Shown here piece by piece: positions 35,271 through 46,039 of a DNA stretch of 64,000 nucleotides. Location: contig NC_081407.1 of assembly GCF_030272615.1 (NCBI RefSeq), positions 97,323,897 to 97,387,896 on the forward strand, in the 5' to 3' direction. This DNA comes from Cryptomeria japonica. Taxonomy: Eukaryota; Streptophyta; Pinopsida; Cupressales; Cupressaceae. Position numbers and translations under genes: made by a program. How positions within the stretch are numbered: the stretch's first letter is position 1; every line of letters begins with the position of its first letter. A model generated the notes under the pieces. That model did no database searches. It had not been told where the DNA came from and saw only the letters and a program-made list of their open reading frames with translations.

Positions 35271-36056
35271 CTTTTGCCTCTCACTTTCACCACACAAGCA
35301 ATTTGGGATAAAACACTTGCATATATACTTGTTTGGTAAAAACCAACTTGCTTCTAGAAGGTTAAAAGGATTAAATGCTTATTGCAAGTTATTTAATTTT
35401 GTTTTTAAAATTTTAAATAACCGTCAATCATCATTTAAAAAACAATTAAAATGGGGCTCACTTATTAAATATTTCAATTTTAAATCAAAATAAGGGAAAA
35501 TCGATATGGGTTGGGATTAAAAAATCCCATTAAAAATCATTTAAAACATCAAAAATTCCCCACAAGGGAAAATCGATCTTAGCTTGGATAAAAATCCATG
35601 CAAAATTTCATCAAAAAACACATAAAACACTCTAGGGGAAAATCGATGGCAGTCTGGACAAGGAATCCACACTCCAAATTCACTTTGCTTGCAAAAAACA
35701 CTCCTTAGTGGAAATTCGACCTCAGTCTGGATGAAAATCCGAACTCAAAACTCATCAAATTGCTCTCAGTGGAAAATTGACTTGGGTATGGACCAGAGAA
35801 ACGAGACTCGCCCGAAATCGCCCAAACTCGGCGAGTCCGAGTCCGAGTCAGGCCAAACGAGTCCCAGGGGCTCGGACTCGGACTCGGCCGAGTCTGGAGA
35901 GTAAACTCGCCAGACTCGCCGAGTTGGCGATTTTGGCTCAAAATCGCCAGACTCGGCGAGTCCTGAGCCCCAGACTCGGCTACTGGCTGGGTTAATAAAA
36001 TGACAAAAAAAAAAACATTTTAAAAAGTTTTTTTAAAAAGTAATAAGTTTTTTTGG

Positions 36057-36450
36057 AAGGGCGAAATTTGACATTTTGGTCTCTCCGTCAGGATTATTTT
36101 ATGGAATATAACATTTAAGTATAAGTGAATACTTTAAGTTATATTCCATATATACTGTCAGGATGTTTGAGAGTGGTTTCGGGCCTCTAGGAGTTATATT
36201 GCAAAATCTAGTTTTTGGAGGATTCTTCAGTTTTCCAGACTTAGTCAAATTTCAGGATCAGGACATTCCAGACTTAGCCAAATTTCAGGGCATTTGAAGA
36301 TCAGGATGACATTCCAGACTTTATCACTCACCAACTTGACCTAGCTTGGACCTTCAAGAATGATACTCACTCACCAAGCAAGACCCAATTAGCAACAAGA
36401 GCAAAACCAGGCCCTAAGGAAGACTCTCAAAGAAACCCTAATTCAGACTT
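36057..36450. repeat. Captured G-unit fragment inside the hAT
   Basis: From about GGCGAAATTTGAC through CTCTCCGTCA, the TATGGAATATAAC hairpin, GGATGTTTGAGAGTGGTTTC and GCAAAATCTAGTTTTTGGAG it matches 47985-48270 of unit ii. It is flanked by the 17-bp direct repeat GTAATAAGTTTTTTTGG at 36040-36056 and 36451-36467, like a target duplication. Confidence 0.75.
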
Positions 36451-36463
36451 GTAATAAGTTTTT

Positions 36464-36874
36464 TTGGCCTCACGGGGCGCTGCCCCTCGACCTCGCCCTG
36501 TATCGCGACAGGGAGCGCGCAAGGGGCGCTGCCCCTTGACCCCACCTTGGGGGTGCTGCCCCCAAACCCCCGTCAAAAAATATGGGGGAAACTGCGTCGA
36601 TAGAAGTAGAGAAAATTTAACCTCCGAGTCTGACATTGATTGGATCGACCAGGTAGATATAGAGGTTGAGACCGTAGCCATGGCAGAGGAGGAGCGGAGA
36701 GCACGAGCACAGACAGGAGATTCAGAGGCAGATAGTGACACGGATGTTCTTGATGTTGGTGAGCATGGCATGGTGTCACGGGGAGCGGCTATGGCAGTCG
36801 AATCATCCAGGACCTACCTTAGACGCCTTCGCAGGGGGCTGGGGCCGGAGGGTGCAGGCTCCTCTGAGCCATAG
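36464..36874 (+). pseudogene. hAT transposase C-terminal remnant (136 codons)
   Basis: The frame opens in GC-rich hairpin sequence (RGAAPRPR, CPLTPPWGCCPQTP) and then reads ESDIDWIDQVDIEVE, AMAEEERRARAQTGD, a Ser/Asp-rich acidic tail and TYLRRLRRG. The acidic tail after an IDW-type segment is what the end of plant hAT transposases looks like past the dimerisation region. The dimerisation core and catalytic parts are absent, so it is a remnant at most. The first 40 codons are probably intron read-through. Confidence 0.45.
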
Positions 36875-38072
36875 ACTTGTAGTTGTATTTACCTTTGGTA
36901 TTTGTATGAAACATTTGATGATGATCATATGATGACATGGATTTTTTATTACATGAGTTTTGTAATATTGTATACATTTGACAATATTTATATATCTATG
37001 TTTGTTATTTTCTTCAGCTACAATTTGCGTTTATGCTTATGTGATTGATGTATACTTGTGTATGTAATCAAATGAGCCGAGTTTGATGATGTTATTGTGT
37101 CTTTAAGGTGTATTCAATAAAGGGTGTCTGAAACAAGTTTTAAATATTTAAAAATCTCTAAATTTCTTGAGTTTTTCACTATCCCGAGTCCAGCCGAGTC
37201 TGGAGCCGAGTTTGACGCCGAGTCCCGAGTCCGAGTCCGAGTTGGCCTTGCCGAGTCCGAGCCGAGTCCGAGTCCCGTTTCTTTGGTATGGACTGAGAGT
37301 CTGCACAAAAATGCACATGAACTTGTATCAAAACAGCCTGGTGGAAAATCGACCTAGGCATGGAATCATCCTCAACATTGTCCGCACTATAGTCCGCACT
37401 CCTGGTGGAAAATCGATGGCAGTCTGGAAAAATCCTGACACTTAGCCAAATTTTAGCACTTCTAGGGGAAAATCGAACCAGGTATGGATAAACAATGGTG
37501 GAAAATCATATAGCCAGTATGGATTTCAGGGGAAACCTATGTGTAGTGTGGATTTTGAGTGGGGGAAAAGAGTGGGTAGTTTGGAATATGAGGGGAAAAG
37601 CACCTCTAGCATGGAATTTGACCTTCTGACCCTTGGAATATGGATTCCCTTAGGAATTTGGCATTTTAAACACTCAAAATTGCTTAAAAACTTCAAAATT
37701 AGACTAGACTTGGGCAAATTTTCCAAAAAATTGAGCGAAACGCAAGGAAATTATCGGGATAAAGTGCGAAATCAATTTAAATAATACCTTAGGAGCGAGA
37801 AAACAACTCCAAAAGGTCTGGGAATACCTTGGCACTTTAAAATCACCGATGCGCGTGTTTAAAAACACGTTAATGCTCAAAAGGTCAACACTTAGACAAA
37901 ATTTAGGATCATTAAAATATCAATGTTTGCAACTTGATCCTATAACTTCAAAAACCCTAAACAGCACTAGGCATGATCAAAACTCCAAGACTCGGGCACG
38001 GGAAACACAAAATTGCCCACTAAGCAGCCAAAACCCTAACCTAACAAAGCAGAAAGTAAGAAAAGAGGGGGT

Positions 38073-38089
38073 CCCCATTAGCAATGGGG
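38073..38089 (-). other. Unit i terminal hairpin CCCCATT-N3-AATGGGG
   Basis: A perfect 7-bp inverted repeat with a 3-base loop, 23 bp from the TGTTGTGACC end. It occurs at the same place in units ii, v and vi with different loop bases. Confidence 0.75.
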
Positions 38090-38112
38090 CGATGTGTGAA
38101 AAGGTCACAACA

Positions 38113-39454
38113 AGGCCCATGATTAATTTATTGTCTTTTTTGATTTCTGTGTTTTTTCTTAAAAATTGTGTTGGAAAATTTGGGACAGTTGGCCATCCCC
38201 TTTTTCCTTGCTTCCCATCCCTGTGTTTCAGAAATTTTTCTAGAAGTTTTTGAATTTTTGGAGATGGCCTGGGGACATCCCTGACACATCCCCGCATCCC
38301 CAAAACGTCCTGGAAGCAGGGACATGTCAATACACCAGGGATGCGTGCGTGAAAAATTGCAAGCCTTGCCATTAATATCTTCATAAGTACTTTTTATGAA
38401 TAGGGCTCAACACCCCATAGATAGTAAATGAGCGGAGAAGCTGTTTATTCTATCCAAATCACATCAATACTAAAATGTTTCTAAAGCAAAAGCAATTCAA
38501 ATGTTGCAGTGTATGGATAACACAAGAAAAACTATATAGAGTGCAAAGGAAAGAACATAACTAATGATCTTTAAAAAATGAAAATTTTGACAATTGAGAA
38601 GAGAATTAAAGTTCAATATGGTACCGCTGTCCAATATTATGTTTCTTATACATACTAATGATATAAAATATGAAATTGTTAATATAAAGAGAAAGCTGAG
38701 AAACAAATGAAGTTCAACATCTACAAGACTACACCACAAACTTTTTTGTTTTTTCAAATTTTATATGAATGTATCCACCCGTAACATATCTTAACCCTGG
38801 TTATTGGTGTAACTTGACAATCATCGTTGAAATTCATAATTCACAATTAAGATCGATCACAGGCATCCTACAATTTATTTATAAGAATTTGACTTTTTCC
38901 TAGGAAGATTTTAATACCCTTTACTCACCATTATCTTTTTTGTCATAACTACGGAACAACCTAAGAAAGTTATTTCTTAAAGTCTTCCTGATTAATTGAA
39001 TGGAGAATCTTGCGGTTACACCCACCTTTGCATTGGGAAAAAAACCATGTTTCACTGTGCTGCATTCCTAATTCATGAACCCAGTTAAGGGTTACGAACC
39101 AGACAGCTCTTTACAAAAATTGAATAAAAAATGATTACATAAACATACTGGAATATTCAGAGAACATAATGTGACATTACAGCAGAATACTACAATAGCA
39201 TTCTATCCTACTAACCTGTCCAGGTGATCAGCCTATGACATTTTTACTCTCAAGTCTCAACAATATTATAAATCAAGATTCCAACATGTCCAACAGGTAC
39301 AGCCAATTCAGTGCTTCAGGTATGGAATGAATTCAACTCTCATACTGTGATCCTTGTACGATCATTGTCTTCCCAGTTTGACCTTCACTTCCCCTTATCC
39401 AATCTCTTTTTGTCATTAAAATTGGCCTTTTTCTGAAACCACCACCCAACAACC
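38113..39454. other. Spacer between units i and v, no gene seen
   Basis: AT-rich sequence with no intact ORF, probably the continuing host intron. A stretch at 38200-38350 with repeated GGGGACAT / CATCCCC phrases recalls the CCGGGG MITE, but no termini could be matched. Confidence 0.4.
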
Positions 39455-39481
39455 TGTTGTGACCTTTTTTTTCACACATCG

Positions 39482-39498
39482 CCCCATTGAAAATGGGG
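39482..39498 (+). other. Unit v terminal hairpin
   Basis: CCCCATT-GAA-AATGGGG, 27 bp from the TGTTGTGACC end. Confidence 0.75.
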
Positions 39499-40112
39499 AC
39501 CCTCTCTTTTCCTGTTTTCTAGGGTTTTGTTAGTGTCCTATGACCTTCCGTTTCAGTTTCACCAAGCCTTGTCCAGTTTGAACAATTCGGGCCCTGATGA
39601 TTGAAAGTTAGTTTTTGCAAATTATGTGATTCTGGAATACAAACACCACCAGAGTGCTTAGAAAGGCCAAAGGACGAAGATCGCAATTGATTTGGACGAA
39701 TTTGGACAACTTCCTATTTTTAGAAAGTTTGCTTTTTTGCCTTTTTCCTATTTTTTAGGAAGTTTTGTTTTTGGCATTTTCAGCCCGATCCCCGGTATGG
39801 CTATTTTTAGAAAGTTTTTCCTATTTTTTAGGGATACCTGCTTTTTGCTTTTTTGGGATGGGAATCTAGGGTTTGCACTTACACCACTGACCAGCATCGA
39901 CTGGGACTCAAAAATTCCAAGTTTTGACCTAAAAAGCCAAAAGCCTACATTTTAGGGGGCGTGATGCCTCAAATGATCCACCTAGGCATGGATTTCAAAT
40001 TTCAAGTTAATCCGGTTAAATTTGATTAAGCTACGAAATTTTGAAAATTTTCTAAGAATTCTTCTATGTCTGGCTAACAAGGGTTTTAAAGTATTGTTGC
40101 AGGTTCAAACTC

Positions 40113-40790
40113 CGCCATGATACGAGAGGCCATGAAGAGAAGACCCTCCAAAGTCCGCCTTGAGCCTTGTATAAATGATGCCATGTGTGTGAGGCACCTA
40201 AACTTTGCCATGTGTGTGTGGGAGGTCATGTGGGAACACCTCCAAACTCTGCCATACCATGAAGGAGGACCCTCTAAACTCCGCCCTAGGCTATGTGGGA
40301 GTGCTTCTAAACTCCACCCTAGGATAGAAGGTCACCAAGAGAGCCCTCCAAAGTCCGCCATGGGGAGATAGTTCAAACTCCGCCTTGGTGGAGAAGTCAC
40401 CAAAGTCTGCCCAAGGGGTGCCACCAAACTCCGCCTTGTATGGAGATATCACCAAAGTCCGCCAAGGGCCTAGTCTAAACTTCGCCTTGGTAGTCAAGTC
40501 AGCAAAAGTCCACCTAAGACATGTAGGAACACCTTCCAAAGTCTGCCATATGTTGGAAAGCTCATCAAGAGAGCCCTTCAAACTCTGCCATAGCCATGTG
40601 GAAGACCTTCAAAACTCCACCCAAGGTCCGCTATGCTTGAAGAGGTGTCTTAGAAGTCCGCCCTAGGGGATGTGTTCTAAAGTCCGCCCTATGGAGACCT
40701 CCAAAACTCCGCTCTAGGCCATATGGAGGCCTTCTCAAAGTCCGCCATGCCTTGGAGAGCTAAGGGAAGTCCGCCAAAATTAGAAGGTGA
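40113..40790 (+). repeat. Unit v motif array (AAGTCCGCC type)
   Basis: More than fifteen copies of a degenerate motif CCAAA(G/C)TCCGCC(T/C)TGG, for example near 40113, 40149, 40245, 40287, 40347, 40373, 40401, 40429, 40455, 40481, 40537, 40585, 40649, 40680, 40706 and 40738, spaced roughly 25-60 bp. Spacers often hold CATGT(G)GGA and GAAGA. The same motif forms the array of unit vi and, as TCCGCC, part of that of iv. Confidence 0.75.
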
Positions 40791-40799
40791 TGAGAGTTA

Positions 40800-41729
40800 T
40801 CATAAAAATCTGCCTACACATGAAGGGTCAAACAAAGTCAACAAGTTGAGCGATGTCATCAAAATCCATAAGGATTTCGAACTTGAAAAACAAAATAGAA
40901 AGTTTTGAAAGGGGATATTGGAAGATCCATAAAGATTTGAACTTGAAGACCAAGATAGAAAGTTTTTTTAAAAGAGAATATTGGAGGATTATTGGATATT
41001 TTCGAACTTAAATCAAAATGGAAAGTTTTTTAAAAAAAAGAGATATTTTCTTAAAACTTGGAAACATGAAGTTAAAATTAGGAAGTATGAGTTGGAAGAT
41101 TTTAAGGGTTTCTACTTGAGGATTTAAGCTTGTTTACAAATACTTCATTATAAACTTCATTTCTACACCAAGAAGTTCGAAGTTACTAAGGAGAGCTTAG
41201 TAAAGTATTTCAGTTTGAAGATCATCTCGAGAAAATTTTGATATTGCTGGAAGTTGGATAACTTTTTTGACAAAATTTTCACAGATTTTTGGAGGAGGGC
41301 AACTAGTACGAGGAAGAATTATTTAACCTTTTCTGAATTTTCTGAGTGTTCTTGAGAGAGTTCTAGCCCTACTTCTACCCATTCGAAGGTGAAACTAAAT
41401 TCATGATGCAGATTTATGGATTTTTTTTGAATATTTTCCAGAATTTAATAAATGATTTTTTCGAAAATTTTGGAGAAAGAAAATCATTTTTCAATTTTTT
41501 TTTGGCTAAGTATGAATTTTTTTGAAAGTTTTGACACTTGGTGGTATCCACAACCAGCCTTAAGATTGAGGGTTTTTGAGGTGAAAATTCAAATTTTTTT
41601 TGGCTAAGTAGGGGAATAAAAATGAAAAATTTCCAACACTTAGCCATTTCGCAGCCCTGTTATTTTCGAAACTTTGCAAATTATTTTCTAACTTGAAATT
41701 TCATTGTTTGTCTACAGGTCCTAGACATT
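40800..41729 (+). other. Unit v leader before the cargo gene
   Basis: T-rich, no ORF. Phrases such as TTTTTGGCTAAGTA recur (41500, 41601). A TATAAA-like box lies near 41148. The end (TTGTTTGTCTACAG at 41705-41718) looks like a splice acceptor just before the first conserved Met at 41730, so the leader may contain an intron; this is inference. Confidence 0.4.
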
Positions 41730-43771
41730 ATGAAATTTCAAGTGGATAAAGATGCTCCTCCGGAGTCGAGGATGACTTCAAAATGGAAGAACATCAGCGA
41801 CACCAACCTCAGACACATCAATCTGAGGGAATTTAAGAAGCGAATGTTTGGTCTGGACAACCTTGTCTACCACCATTGCGCGAAAGATGATGAAGAGTGG
41901 CATTGTGCATGCTGCTGGCTTCCTCCCCACCATGCAATGCAATGAGCTAGTAGTTGAATGTGCCAAACATTACAATCCCATCAATAAAGACATTGTTGCA
42001 CCTGATGGAAGGGTACTAGCGAACATTAGTGATGAGGCCATCTGAGAGGCCTTCAGGATCCCAAAGTATCACAACATAGTGTATATGACAAAGGACGAAG
42101 CTGATGGTCTGTGTCAGGACCACCTAGAGGAATATGATGCCATAGTTAACCATTCCTGGCTAGACAAGCCAAGGAAGGGCACCTCCAAACTTCAGAGGAA
42201 GAGCCTAGTGTGAACATACTTCAATGAAGACATTAGGGACATGAATGTCCTGCTCAATAGAATGATGGGAAACCCTCAGGGAGCTCCATTCGAACCCTGG
42301 ATGTATTATTTCATTAATGAAATAATCAATGGAGTAAAAATGATAGATTGGGCCAGGATGATCAGCGACAACCTAGACAGCCAGCTGAGGAACTTGGAGA
42401 CGAATAGGACTTTCTTCATGAGTTCTTACCTGTTTTATTCCTTGGCCAGGACCTATAGATACAGAGGTCTCACTTGTAGAGGAGAAGTAGGGAACAAGGA
42501 GAACCAGTTTCCAGTGTATGATTGCTATCCCCAGCTCCACATGGAAGAGAAATTCTATTTCAAAAGAGTGAATGATACTTTCCTTATGCACATCACTCGG
42601 ACACTGCAATGGGCTGCACCAGAGACTCTCTCAAGAGTCTATGGACTTCATCAATCGGTTCGGATATTGGTACATCCAATATCCAAAGTTCACTTACCTC
42701 CGAATTCAGGGATTCTCCGGACCTCCATACAAGCTTCCAGCTTACCCTACCAACCGAGTGGTGTTGCTCGAGGTTGTAAGACAATTGGAGGAGTATATAG
42801 TGATTCAAAGGGATAAGCAAAAGAAGGCAAGAACATCCTCACTTACAATTGGCAATGGGCTGGAAGCATGTCCATCATCACAAGCTGCTGCAACCGCTGA
42901 GAAGGAGCTAGCTTGGTATCCCTTCTATCAATACAAGGCAAGAGGGAATTTCGATCCATTCCACAGGATAAAGAAGGTCGAAGGAACAACGTTTGAGCAT
43001 AGACCAAACCTAGAAGATTACTGGGCTAATGCAGCCGATAGCTTCGAGATCAGGAAGAGATTCTGGTCAAGAATTCCTTTGAGCATGGTGAGAGCAACAG
43101 AGGTATCCAGAGTTGCCGATCAAGTGGAGGAAAGCTTAGAGCTTCAGCAGCCAGGCTTTGAAAAGATGAAAATGAACCCCTGGTTTTAATAGATTGGACA
43201 GAGGGGGAGAAGTCAGATCTAGCACACCTCATGAGATTGGTGGTTGAGTATTCGAGGTGGTGGACGTCTGAAAAGACAAGGCAATTAAAGGCCAAAGGTG
43301 TGACCTTGACCTACGAATTGATGGGAGTAGATGATACTCTGTCCATCAATCCTTGTACCTCTGCCGGTGATGCCCGAAATCCAGAAAGTGTTGGGTCTCG
43401 AAAGAGGAAGGAGTTGGTTGGAAGCTCCACAAAGGTCATAGGGAAAAGGGTTGTAGGTGAAAGAAAGGAGTCCAGCGAAGGCCACTCCATCCTGAGTGCT
43501 GCTTCCATTGTGCCTGATCAAAATGCAATTGGGTAGCAAGAGATGAACATCTGCATGATTGATGATGAAGTAAGAGTGCCTTCTCATCCGGTTAAGGAAG
43601 TAGTGGAAGAGGTCGTCCAAAGTCCAGACAGAAAGAAAGCTAAAGCACCTACAGTCTTCTTGGATGGCATACCAACAAACCCAGGAGAGGCAGATGATGA
43701 GTTTGACCGGAATATTGTAGAGCAATCAACCATTCCGGATTGGTTGAGGGAAAGAATAAAGGCCAAGGTCT
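41730..43771 (+). pseudogene. Unit v cargo gene, N-terminal and middle parts
   Basis: Reads through several frames: 41730-41850 (SKWKNISDTNLRHINL, KKRMFGLDN), shift, 41848-42610 with two TGA stops (SGIVHAAGFLPTMQCNELV, LLNRMMGNPQG, YRGLTCRGEVGN), shift, 42610-43189 (NRFGYWYIQYPKFTYLRI, YPTNRVVLLEVVRQL, LEDYWANAADSFEIRKRF), shift, 43195-43771 (basic linker, DWLRERIKAKV). The order matches unit i throughout. Unit ii cuts it at 43771, and the reading resumes at 48412. Heavily decayed, function unknown. Confidence 0.65.
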
Positions 43772-44644
43772 TGTTGATGTGTATTTTGTACACGACCAAA
43801 CACAGAATAAAATACCTAAAGGGTACCTTATCCTCTCTTGAATAAAGCCTCTGAATGCTGAAGATGTCACGGAAAGGATCAATCGGGATGACTTCAAGGT
43901 TCTTTGCTATAGGATCTCTACGTGTGGATAAGCTCTCTGTGGTATGATGTGATTTGCTGGAATCACAAAGGGACTTACACTTTGATTACTAAACGTCTGA
44001 TTTGCTGGAATCACAAGTCCTACTAACTGACTGGAAGACAAACAAATGGCAAAAGATGCAAGGTTCAGGAAGTCTACTCTACTACCTAGAATGCGAGAAG
44101 ATGGATGAATGACTAGGTGGATTCCTACTGGGTTGGGTCTCACCATCAGGCTGAACAATTCAATACCAACTCAGTGCGATCTTCTAAGGGATGCTTCCAA
44201 TATGTTTAAATCGTACACCATCTAACAATGATCATCATTCAAGAAAATGCATGAAACAATAGACATGTAACGACTTATGATTAAGCTCATTTCATTCCAG
44301 TTGACCACACTAGGCGTCCTTACAATCAGTAAGAGGCTAGTGGTATGGGTTAAACGGATTCCACACAGGTGCATTCAACAATTTCCTTCATTCGATCTAA
44401 TCATCTAACATCTAGAATTGAAGATTCAACAAGAAACCATGCATATTGCAAGAAACGACACACTTCACCATTACTTCAATGAAAATGGAGTTTGTTTACA
44501 ATCAATGGCAACAATTTCTTGCCTTGTCCTCCTATTCTACTCTAATTGCTATTCTATCAACTGACTAATCACCTTCTAACTACTCTCTATTCACTAACTA
44601 CCTTCTATTCACCCTCTTAGCCTTTACAAATGAAGGGCCGGGGC

Positions 44645-44652
44645 TTATATAG
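44645..44652 (-). promoter_or_regulatory. Unit ii, TATA box of the LTR-type promoter
   Basis: Minus strand CACTATATAAGCCCCGGCCC, followed by TTCATTTGTAAAGG as in the other units. Confidence 0.7.
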
Positions 44653-44715
44653 TGCCCTTAATACAATTCAATGGCTAAGATCAATTTGAGATCAATGGCC
44701 AAGATTCTACAATGA

Positions 44716-44733
44716 AAACCCTAATTAGGGTTT
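44716..44733 (-). promoter_or_regulatory. Unit ii, palindromic telo-box pair
   Basis: AAACCCTAATTAGGGTTT, a perfect 18-bp palindrome made of two telo-boxes (AAACCCTA) head to head, about 65 bp upstream of the TATA box. Confidence 0.75.
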
Positions 44734-44793
44734 GTTACAACAAACTCAATTCTGACCAATGAAATAATTGTATTAATTGGACACATGTCTTCT

Positions 44794-45244
44794 CTAGAAA
44801 ATTCGACCAATGGATAGCTGGGGTAGGTACATCGAAGTTTGTGACATCTCCCATGAGTTAGGTACATTGAATCTGGACATGCTGAGGTGGACCAATCCGA
44901 CTGGAGGAGCGATGACTAGGATGCCACCTCCTTTGACACTTGGTTGATGCCAATTTGATGTTGCTGAGAAGCTAGCTTTAATTAACTCTTCTGAAACTAT
45001 TTGCTTCTTCAATGAACCCTTGCTCTAACTTCTTTTGCCTTTGGTGTGCAGGATGATGATGTACCTCGCCTTGGAATGCTGGACTGGAGGAGGTCACCCT
45101 TATCCTTGCTTGATCTTCTTTGATGATACTGAGCTGGAGGAGATCATCTTTGTCCTGGACCGGATCTTCTTTGATGAGAGCCTGCCGACTTGTAGATCTT
45201 CCGGCCTTAGGAGTCGCCATCTTGATACCTACACAACATTTCAA
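44794..45244 (-). CDS. Unit ii short ORF (different cargo), unknown
   Basis: Two overlapping minus frames (45244-44978 and 45012-44794) that together could make a protein of about 140 residues after one shift. The likely start is the Met at residue 9 (MATPKAGRSTSRQALIKED). It is rich in Lys, Arg, Asp and Gln, with KEDPVQDKDDLLQLSIIKED as a repeated KED block, then HHHPAHQRQKK. No similarity seen to the large cargo protein of i and v, although it lies at the same place between promoter and telo-box. It may be a coding remnant or chance. Confidence 0.3.
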
Positions 45245-46039
45245 AATTAGTCCCTGAGCATTAAAGGGTAGAAAATAAGACTCAAAAGGAAGATTTAAGA
45301 TATTAATTAGGAAACTTCATGATAAATCTAGAGTTATTATTTCCTAATTAATTAATCAATACTTGGACTTTCCTAAAAAAAGTGCCCAAAAATCAAGTCT
45401 TGAACAAGGATATTAGGATAATTTCGCCATACCTCCTCTTGAGTACTTAACTCTAAGACCTTTTGAAAATGATGCAAGAAAAATAGATTTTGCTAGGCAA
45501 AGTTTAAATCATAGCCCTCTCTTGGATGAATTGCGCCTCCATTAGTCTTCAAAATAATTTCACCCTCCTTAGTCTCCACACTTAGCAAAATTTCGCCTTC
45601 AATCTTCTGGATTTCGCTCCTCAAATTGCTCCTCAATTTCGCACTTTAGAAGGGATGAATGAACGATTTGAACTTGTCCACAACACTCCTCTCTTATAGA
45701 GCGCTCACCTTGATTTACCATGAGGCCGACCTAGCAAATGAGGGGTAAAATAAATAAAATTTGCTTGAAAAGGTGGCCGACTTGCCTATAAAGGCAAAAT
45801 TATGTTTTTTGAGTGCTCAATTTGTATTTTAATTTAATAAAAAATTAATTTTAAATGCCTTCAAAGTAATATTTCGATTTTCTCAAGGCTTAAAATTAAT
45901 TTATTAAAGGCCAAAATGCCTTTAATTTAATGCGAATTTAATTTTAGTTTTCCAAATGCCTCAAATTTAGCAATTTTGGCGATCTAATGCAAATTGGAGA
46001 ATATCAATTTTTAAAACAAGGCTTAATGAACCTTCATGA
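45245..46039 (-). other. Unit ii leader, no gene seen
   Basis: AT-rich with ATTTCGCC / ATTTCGCT phrases (45420-45650) that recall the array motif start, and an AATTAATTAA-rich stretch (45290-45360, 45830-45960). Contains the promoter-like box at 45686-45703. Confidence 0.4.
45686..45703 (-). promoter_or_regulatory. Unit ii, promoter-like TATA box after the array
   Basis: Minus strand CGCTCTATAAGAGAGGAGTG; the TATAAGAGAGGAG core is shared with unit i. Confidence 0.5.

Larger units (their letters stand above)
35794..37285. mobile_element. Non-autonomous hAT element
   Basis: 1,492 bp with terminal inverted repeats CAGAGAAACGAGACTCG / CAAAGAAACGGGACTCG and a perfect 8-bp target duplication GTATGGAC (35786-35793, 37286-37293), both diagnostic of hAT. 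Both subterminal regions are packed with GAGTCCGAGTCCGAG / GACTCGGCGAGTC repeats, likely transposase-binding sites. The interior holds a captured G-unit fragment (36057-36450), GC-rich hairpins and a short transposase-end-like ORF. The full transposase is missing. Confidence 0.88.
35487..37625 (-). repeat. Unit i motif array (GGGGAAAATCGA type), split by a hAT
   Basis: About twelve copies of a degenerate motif, plus strand (T/G)GGGAAAATCGA-N8-TCTGGA-N4-ATCC. Left part copies start near 35487, 35567, 35636, 35709, 35770; right part near 37342, 37403, 37464, 37498, 37530, 37561, 37590. Spacing is 60-80 bp on the left and drops to about 30 bp toward the terminus. Spacers are not alike. It takes the same position in the unit as the quite different arrays of ii, iv, v and vi. 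Confidence 0.7.
29889..38112 (-). mobile_element. G-unit i, gene-bearing LTR-like element
   Basis: On the minus strand it runs from TGTTGTGACC (38112) to CACATCAACA (29889). Flanking pentamers are GGGCC (29884-29888) and AGGCC (38113-38117), one mismatch. Order in element sense: terminal hairpin (38073-38089), motif array (about 37625-35487, split by a hAT), promoter-like TATAAGAGAGGAG near 35262, T-rich leader, large ORF (34125-30887), double telo-box (30804-30818), TATA box (30719-30730), then 830 bp to the end. No terminal repeat, RT or integrase. The outline fits one giant LTR (U3 with gene, R-U5). About 6.7 kb without the hAT. Confidence 0.75.

Noticed and set aside
35705-35995. Overlapping Arg/Ser-rich ORFs in both strands of the hAT ends
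   Set aside because: They arise from the GAGTCCGAG repeats being open in several frames.
44716-44733. Interstitial telomere array
   Set aside because: Only two AAACCCT units head to head, at a fixed promoter position in several units; not a telomere tract.
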